Below are positions 57,878 through 64,000 of a stretch of DNA of 64,000 nucleotides, in pieces. The notes beneath the pieces are model-generated. The model saw only the letters and a program-made list of their open reading frames with translations. It searched no databases and was not told where the DNA came from. Origin of the DNA: Gambelia wislizenii (taxonomy: Eukaryota; Chordata; Lepidosauria; Squamata; Crotaphytidae). The translations under genes and the position numbers were made by a program. The DNA lies in the NCBI GenBank assembly GCA_030847615.1, contig JAUMIR010000001.1:292542187-292606186 (forward strand), given 5' to 3'. How positions within the stretch are numbered: the first letter of the stretch is position 1; every line of letters begins with the position of its first letter.

Positions 57878-60155
57878 CTACTGGTACTGGGATCGGCGTG
57901 ATTCCTGTTGGACATATCCCCTCCGGAATGATTGAGAGTAAGAGGACTGCCACCCAGACCAACCCTTTGAACGGTATGTAGAGGACGAGGTCAATGGCAT
58001 ACTGTATTTCCTCGCGGTGGTCCTCATTTTCTGGGTAAATTCAAGTTTTTCATTGGTCGAGCTGTTGAAAAGAACGGACTGATCAAACGGCATGTCTTCA
58101 ATTGTAGAAGCAGCCTGCAGGGAAAGGCCAGAGGAGCGAAGCCAGGTGTGGCAACGAAGAACAACTGATCCAGCAACCGTCTTAGCTGCACAGTCGGCCA
58201 CATGCCTGGACAAATTCATTTGCTGGTCCGCTAACAGTTGGGCCTCATGTTGGATACCCTCCGCCATACGACGCTGTTCTTCGGGGAGGTCCTGGATCAG
58301 AGGGCCCGGTCGGTCCCACAACATCTGTTGGTAGGCGCCCATGCAAGCAGAGTAGTTTGTGATCCTAAAGCTCAATCCAGCTGCGGAGTAAATCTTCTCG
58401 ATAGTGTCTAATTTTTGTCCTCTAGGATCTACAGGGCTAGTCTGAGTCCGGCATTGGCGTTGGTGCTGAGAAGCCTCTACAATGACTGAATTCAGGCAAG
58501 GATGCTCCCGTAGCCAGCCGATGTCATCCCCAGAGACCCGGTACAGACAGTTGATTCTCTTGGACATAGACGGGATGGAAAAGGGGTTCTCCCAGGAGCC
58601 CTGAGTGAGTATGAGCAGCGAAAGCAGTATCGGAATCTCTGCAGTTGGTGGAGCTTTAGATTTAATCTGGCCATAAATAGGATCCATTGGATCAGACTCT
58701 CTCTCTCTGTAAGCTTTAAGTCCAGAGCATGGGTCATATGGAACATTTGTTCAGCAAACACCCTCACATCGTCAGTCGGGGACGAAGAGTCATCGTCCAG
58801 AAGCTCTGGAGGCGGAGAAGGTGCCCTCGGTACATATGATATTGACGAACCCGATGAGGCAGATGTAGAAGAAGGCAAGAGACTACAGCCCCCTGGAGAT
58901 GGGCTATGTAGTCCCTGGTGAAGTGAGGATATCCGCATAGGTGGTGTAGGCGGAAGAGAATGTAACGGTCAGGAGTCTTGCCGTGCGGGTGAAAACTGGC
59001 TACCCACGTCCCGCAGCACGGGCTTGACCGGAATAGGCACCTCTTGACGAGCACGGTTGAGCCCATAGAATGAGAGTAGAGGTGGGGAGTAGTAGGTCCC
59101 ACAGGCTAAAGAATCCTCGAAATGGAATTATGGTTGCTATGCAAAAGTCAGACCATGGGCCCTGGAAGGAGAAGACAGGAATGGCAGTTCGAATGCAGAA
59201 CATGCCACCTCGTATGCACCGTAAGAATGCTTGACGTCTAGGGTCTGACGGGCATGGGGATCTGGACTTTTCGTACGGCCTCCTGAGACGTCAATTCCAC
59301 ATCGGTCAACACAGCCTCAGTACTCAAGAGCTCATCCCTGGATACAATCAGTATAGGAGATTCGAGCCCAAATTGGTATGGAAGTCATCTGCACCTCAGA
59401 GATCTTGCCCTCTTCCACCTGGACGATTTCTAGAGAGGGAGTTGGGCTCACTTGCTGTGCCAGGACATGGCCCAATAGGACGTTCCAACATCTGAAGAGA
59501 CAACCTGCACCGCAGTTCATGGTGGGTCCGAGGTGGCAGCAGCGGGGACAGATTGTTGCTCGTCCACCTCCGGCCTCCGTGCCAACGTCGCCACCGGGTT
59601 GGATGCTGAGCTCTCCTTGTGCTTAGGAGAAGCATGCTTGGCCTTCTTTTTCTTGGGCCTGTCTTTAGAGGATGCAGAAGAATCTCGCTCGTGGCTGGAC
59701 CCTGACAGCTTCGAAGAGCCACGGTCCCAATTCAAGGAAGCACGGTCCGGACTTGAAGTCAAAGGTTTTGAAGGACCACAATCCTTCGTTGAGCTCGAAG
59801 CGGTAACGTGCTTGTGTGACTAGTAAACCACTTCGGCATCCGACACCACCGATTCATGGCGCGATGGGCTCGACTGTCGGTGCCGCTTCTTGGTTGGGCT
59901 AACCTAAGGGGACCGAGCCCTCTTCGGAGGCGATGGTGCTGGAGCCGCTGATGTCGAGGCACAGGGAAACAGCGTTTTTTCATAAAGAAAGGACTTTAGC
60001 CTTGATGAATGCGGCATGAAATTATGGCAGTGCAGGCATGCATCCACGTTATGGGCTTCACCAAGGCAAATGAGGCACTTGGAATGCCCATCTGAGGCAG
60101 GGACCTTAGCCTGACAAACGGAGCACCATTTGAAGGTGGCAGATTTTGAAGCCAT
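57878..60155 (-). pseudogene. DIRS element 3 gag-like region, frame-disrupted, with N-terminal zinc-binding motif
   Basis: The start MASKSATFKWCSVCQAKVPA (60155) leads into SDGHSKCLICLGEAHNVDAC, LHCHNF, an arrangement of paired cysteines and histidines (CxxC, CxxC, H, CxxCH) that looks zinc-binding and is common at the N-terminus of ORF1 in vertebrate DIRS elements as I recall. A Ser/Lys-rich linker follows with several frame changes (59983-58492). The C-terminal block (58687-57878) holds capsid-like helices (AGLSFRITNYSACMGAYQQM, QHEAQLLADQQMNLSRHVAD) and a Tyr/Ser/Arg-rich tail (SSYSQSFRRGYVQQESRRSQ). Elements 1 and 2 show no such N-terminal motif. Confidence 0.72.
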
Positions 60156-60289
60156 TATTACAACAGGGGCAGACGAAAGAAAGGTCAAACCAGTCCCCCA
60201 CTCTTTCCCTCTTTCTGCACAGCGAGAAAAGGGAATTTGGGAAACATTTCCTTTTTGTCATATCATCTGGCACAAAAAAGTGGTGAGCA

Positions 60290-60510
60290 CTTTGTATGTG
60301 CCTTCAAGTCATGTGTCAACCTATGGCAACCCCATGAATTTCACAGGGGTTTTTTTAGGCAAGGAATACTCAAAAGATGGTTTTGCCAGTTCTTTCCTCT
60401 GAAATATAGCCTATATAGCACCTGATATTGGTTGGGAGTCTCCCATTCACGACTGATCCTACCTAGTTTCTAAAATCAGACAGGATCTGGTGCCTTAGGG
60501 TATTTAGGAC
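60290..60510 (-). mobile_element. 5S-rRNA-derived SINE (5S-Sauria type)
   Basis: Minus strand: the 5S head is the complement of AGCCTATATAGCACCTGATA and GGGAGTCTCCCATTC near 60410-60470; the tail complement GTGCCTTCAAGTCATGTGTC is at 60299. Adjoins the truncated edge of DIRS element 3. Confidence 0.87.
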
Positions 60511-60584
60511 ATTAGCCATGTTAAATTTCTAACAAGCTATCTTCAGAACTCTGGCTCTTGAAGGCAGCTTGTTGAAATGAACTA

Positions 60585-60812
60585 CAGTTGGCCCTCCTTA
60601 TCCATGGATTCTTTATCCACGGATTCAACCAACCATGGTTTGAAAATATTTTTTTTAAAAAAATCCAAAAAGCAAACCTCACTGGTCACCATTTTATATA
60701 AGGAATGCCATTTTACTATGCCATTGTATATAATGGGACTTGAGCATCCACGGATTTTGGTATCTATGGGAGATCCTGGAACCAACCCTCAGCGGATACC
60801 AAGGGCCCACTG
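60585..60812. mobile_element. Tigger/pogo-like MITE, 228 bp
   Basis: CAGTTGGCCCTCCTTATCC and ATACCAAGGGCCCACTG form the ends, TA on both sides. GGATTCAACCAACCATGG and the ACTTGAGCATCCACGGATTT motif are of the Tigger family. Confidence 0.92.
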
Positions 60813-62394
60813 TACAGTTCCCAGCTCAGACAACAATGGCAACTGTAGCAAAAGCTTCTGAATCTCTTCTTGAACATGTGAGAGGAAAACAGTGGAAGGT
60901 TGAAGGAGCCCAAGGTTATATAAATTGCGCTAAGGAATGTTTTAGCTAGAGTTTAGAGATGTCAAGATGCAATTATGCTTCACTTTAGTTTTAAAATCTT
61001 GTATTCATCTATTTTTTCCTAACACTTGAGAACTTCTCTGAGTAGCATTTGAGAATCTAGTCAAAGTCTTTCTCTGATTTTGAAAGTAATTTGCTCCAAC
61101 TATGTAAATCAGGTACACTAATCAGGTGACTAATGTTAAATAGATACCAGTTGTATCAGATACATACGTAATTGCTTGGGTCCACAAGTTCAGATATTTG
61201 CCTTCAATCCTCTTCATCTAGTTTAGTGCTTCTGCCAGTTTAATTGTTAGCACTTGACTGTGCTTTCAAGATGGCTATTAAGCAAGGTGGCTGGATGGAA
61301 TCATTCTGGGAGGGAGTTGAATAGGGTTTCCCCCTTAATATGTGAGCATAGGACTGAAACTTAAAGCTAGCAGAGGGAAAATCTGATCAGCTTCAGAGCC
61401 TGAACTATTTACAAAAGACAACAGCTTTCTACTGAACAATTTTTAAAAGAAACTACATGCATTAAGGGTATGTACTACTGCCTTTGTACAATATTTAATA
61501 AGATGCCTGAATTCAACATCAGAAACATTTTCAGTTGTCAAGCTCAAAAGAACATGTATCCTAGTTAAGACATATAGGCCAAAATGTTCTGGCTACACGA
61601 AGTATGGCCCTGTAGCATTAATATATTTTTAAAGTGTCCTAGCACAGTAATATAAAAAAGGTGACTTTCAGCTTATTACTTCCATGTACTGCAATGCATG
61701 AAAAGTAGGGGGGGGGGGAAGAGCACACATTATCTGGCAAGAGTTCACATAAGGGACTATATGTCCTAAGGCTTACCAAGACTCATTTTAGACAACTTCA
61801 CCTTCATTGATTTATATAACGTGGTTAGTTGAGTTGGCACGTGATAATTATAGCCTGCTTGTTCTGATTAATGTATTTTCTCTAATTTGTTTCCTAAGTG
61901 ATTTACAGTGCCAGTGAATATATACAAAGAATGGAACAGATTACTGCATTGCTAAATTAAGTTTAAAAGATAAATATAAATACTATAATCATTACAAACA
62001 ATGAAATCAAGATGTTCATATTTCATATGAAAAATTACACAAAAATTATTGTGAAGAGCTTGTTCAAGGTACATGACAAGGTCTACCCAATACTTCATTT
62101 ATAATACAGCTCTTTGTACCTGGGGTTCACAGCAAAATCTTTTTTTAAAAAACCCTCATATTCAGAAGCATTCTGCCCTATCACTTCTATTACTGTATGA
62201 TCTAGACACAGGTTGGTAGTAGACAGAACGATGCACTGAGAAATTATCATTTATCTATAGTTCCATATTACTGGAAAATTTCACTAAATGCACAACATAG
62301 CCTCATAACTTAGTTCTCTGTATGTTTTGATATGAAAGGCAAAGAAGCAAGAACACATATTGCAGCGTAGGAGAATGAATACATAAAGAATGTA
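60813..62394. other. PKP4 intron 1, no recognised element
   Basis: AT-rich; a (G)10 run at about 61711. No termini or coding frame found. Confidence 0.45.
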
Positions 62395-62624
62395 CAGTTG
62401 TCCCTCCATATCCACAGATTTGGTATCCACAGATTTAAGTATTCACAGCTTGAAAATATTCTTTAAAAATAATAATCCGAAAAGCAAACCTTGGTTTTTC
62501 CATCTTATATAAGGGACACCAATTTGCTATGCCATTGCATATAACGAGACTTGAGTATTCACGGATTTTGGTATCCACGGGGGGTCCTAGAACCAAACCC
62601 CAGTGAATATGAAAGGGACAACTG
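62395..62624. mobile_element. Tigger/pogo-like MITE, 230 bp
   Basis: CAGTTGTCCCTCCATATCC and GAATATGAAAGGGACAACTG are the ends, TA on both sides. Interior like 60585 (TATAAGGGACACCAATTTGC; ACTTGAGTATTCACGGATTT). Confidence 0.92.
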
Positions 62625-63064
62625 TACTTTCTGTCTTGGTTAGCACAATGAGTAACAGCAGTAGCACAACCTATGCAAGAAACCTCTCTGCCCACCTTCA
62701 GAAACAGAGATATGCACTCCTATAACAGCCATAAGACATGCTGGAGAAAAACACACACACCGGAACTAGCAATGCATTACTACTACTGTTGCATTGACAC
62801 AGTTGCGTTAGTACTCATATATCATGCCAACATGAATGAGCAGGAACAAGCTACAGCAAGCCTTGGGTCCGTTCACATGCTCCCATTGCTTATTATCCTC
62901 CTCCACTCAGCCAGGAGGAATTCGGAAGCTTTTGCTACTTTTGTGTAATGCTTGCTGTGTCATCCAGACCTTTAAGATCCGTAAACTTAACACTGTTAAT
63001 ATCAAGAGGTCATCATTAAATACTATGGTTTGAACCTGAATTGTCTGGAATTAATATCAGTTAA
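62625..63064. other. PKP4 intron 1, no recognised element
   Basis: No repeat termini or exon-like frame seen. Confidence 0.45.
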
Positions 63065-63421
63065 TCACAGAATCATAGAATCATAGAATTATAGAGTTGG
63101 AAGAGACCACAAGGGCCATCCAGTCCAACCCTCTGCCATACAGGAATACACAATCAAAGCATCCCTGACAGATGGCCATCCAGTCTCTGCTTGAAGACCT
63201 CCAAGGAAGGAGACCCCACCACGCTCTGAGGGAGTGTGTTCCACTGCCGAATAGCTCTTACTATCAAAAAGTTCCTCCTACTGTTGAGGTGGAATCTCTG
63301 TTCCTGGAGCTTGCATCCATTGTTCCGTGTTCCAGTCTCTGAAGCAGCAGAGAACAAGCTTGCTCCATCCTCAATGTGACAGCCCTTCAAATACTTAAAC
63401 AGGGCTATCATATCGCCCCTT
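63065..63421 (-). mobile_element. CR1 LINE 3' end fragment
   Basis: Begins on the plus strand with CACAGAATCATAGAATCATA, the inverted ATTCTATGAT terminal repeats of CR1. Then come GTTGGAAGAGACCACAAGGG and, on the minus strand, the coding remnant VRAIRQWNTLPQSVVGSPSL, EVFKQRLDGHLSGML. The break at about 63421 shows 5' truncation. Confidence 0.95.
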
Positions 63422-63439
63422 AATCAACTGGGCTGTATG

Positions 63440-64000
63440 GTTCCAGAGGGTAGTGCTGGTGGGTTCTTTTTTCAGCCTTTTGGCCATTAGTCTGTGGTGT
63501 GCCACAGGCCTATTCTTTTCAATATCTACATGAAGCTGTTGGGAGAGGTTATCTTTGAGCTTTGGAGTTGCATGGCATCAGAATGCTAATGATACCAGAT
63601 CTATCTCTCTTTAACAATTGATGCCAAGGAGGCTGTGGTGATACTGAATCATTGTCTGGATGCGGTAAAGGATTGGATGCAGATGAAAAGACTGAGGCTA
63701 AATCCAAACAAGACAGATGTGCTGCTTGGCAGTAGGAATACCAATCTGGGATTGCGATCACAACCTATGCTGGGTGGGACTGCTCTCCCTCTGAAAGATC
63801 AGGTTCATAGCTTGGGGGTGCTCTTAGGCCTACCACTGCTCATGGAAACCCAGGTTGCTGTGGTGGCCAGGAGCACCTTTGCCCAGCTTTAGCTGGTGCA
63901 CCAGCTGTGCCCTTTCTTGGGGAAGGCAGATCAGGCTACAGTGGCTAATGCCTTAGTTACCTCCCAATTAGACTTCTGTAATGCAATCTATATGGGGCTG
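63440..64000 (+). mobile_element. L2-like LINE reverse transcriptase fragment, runs off the window
   Basis: Plus-strand remnants VVILNHCLDAVKDWMQMKRL, RLNPNKTDVLLGSRNTNLGL, LPLKDQVHSLGVLLG, VAVVARSTFAQL, then LVHQLCPFLG and ALVTSQLDFCNAIYMGL. This is the C-terminal RT region of an L2-clade LINE. Several stops and shifts. Confidence 0.78.

Larger units (their letters stand above)
54314..60230 (-). mobile_element. DIRS-type retrotransposon, element 3, right terminal repeat missing
   Basis: About 5.9 kb, same sense as PKP4. From right to left: gag-like region with an N-terminal zinc-binding motif (60155-57878), reverse transcriptase (57703-56930), RNase H (56764-56339), tyrosine recombinase (about 56050-54915), ICR (54692-54595), left terminal repeat (from 54314). 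The ICR predicts the missing right end to finish CACTGTGTGGATTCACAGAG, ACCATGAAGAAGAT; no such sequence occurs to the right up to 64000. The right edge at about 60230 is estimated from the end of gag leader-like sequence, just before a 5S SINE. Proteins are only distantly like those of elements 1 and 2. It is the most decayed of the three. Confidence 0.83.

Overview
This is vertebrate, almost certainly squamate-reptile, nuclear DNA. It holds part of one host gene, read on the minus strand, with introns packed with transposable elements. Two exons match plakophilin 4 (PKP4, p0071) as I recall the human protein: the start-codon exon at 47983-48113 and the next exon at 16752-16864. The window is therefore the end of intron 1 (right of 48113), a 31.1-kb intron (16865-47982) and the start of the following intron (left of 16752). 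The lizard assignment rests on 5S-rRNA-derived SINEs (12125, 31000, 60290), tRNA-derived SINEs with a BovB-like tail, BovB LINEs, CR1, a squamate-type L1, a Penelope-like element and DIRS elements found together. The species cannot be fixed from sequence alone. Layout from left to right: 1393-7554 is a DIRS-type tyrosine-recombinase retrotransposon (minus strand) with inverted terminal repeats and an internal complementary region; 7555-18981 is mostly plain AT-rich intron with a compound microsatellite, a 5S SINE, a probable LTR with primer-binding site, a GC-cored TA-flanked MITE and PKP4 exon 3; 18982-24814 is a second DIRS element (plus strand) of a different lineage, also with both ends and the internal complementary region. 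From 25123 to 30992 lie two inverted copies of a GC-rich modular transposon with termini CCGTATATTCCGGCG, containing a 98-bp tandem array and interrupted by CR1, hAT, Tigger-like and SINE insertions. From 31000 to 43565 are a 5S SINE, two GC-cored MITEs with minisatellite interiors, BovB, SINE, CR1 and hAT fragments. From 43840 to 47352 a BovB LINE is split by a Penelope-like element that is itself split by a third GC-rich modular transposon. PKP4 exon 2 is at 47983-48113. From 48604 to 50687 is an L1 with a 5' inversion between 13-bp target-site duplications. From 54314 to about 60230 is a third, more decayed DIRS element (minus strand) lacking its right terminus. The remainder carries a 5S SINE, two Tigger-like MITEs, a CR1 end and the start of an L2-like LINE. 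No bacterial-style operon, CRISPR array or complete autonomous gene is present. Within each DIRS element the gag-like, reverse transcriptase/RNase H and tyrosine recombinase regions follow one another in the order expected for the family, and the internal complementary regions of the first two reproduce the fused ends of their own element, as expected for a circular intermediate. All three are broken by stops or frameshifts. Interest centres on the three DIRS lineages in one gene and on the GC-rich modular elements, whose shared termini carry different, tandemly expanded, palindromic cores.
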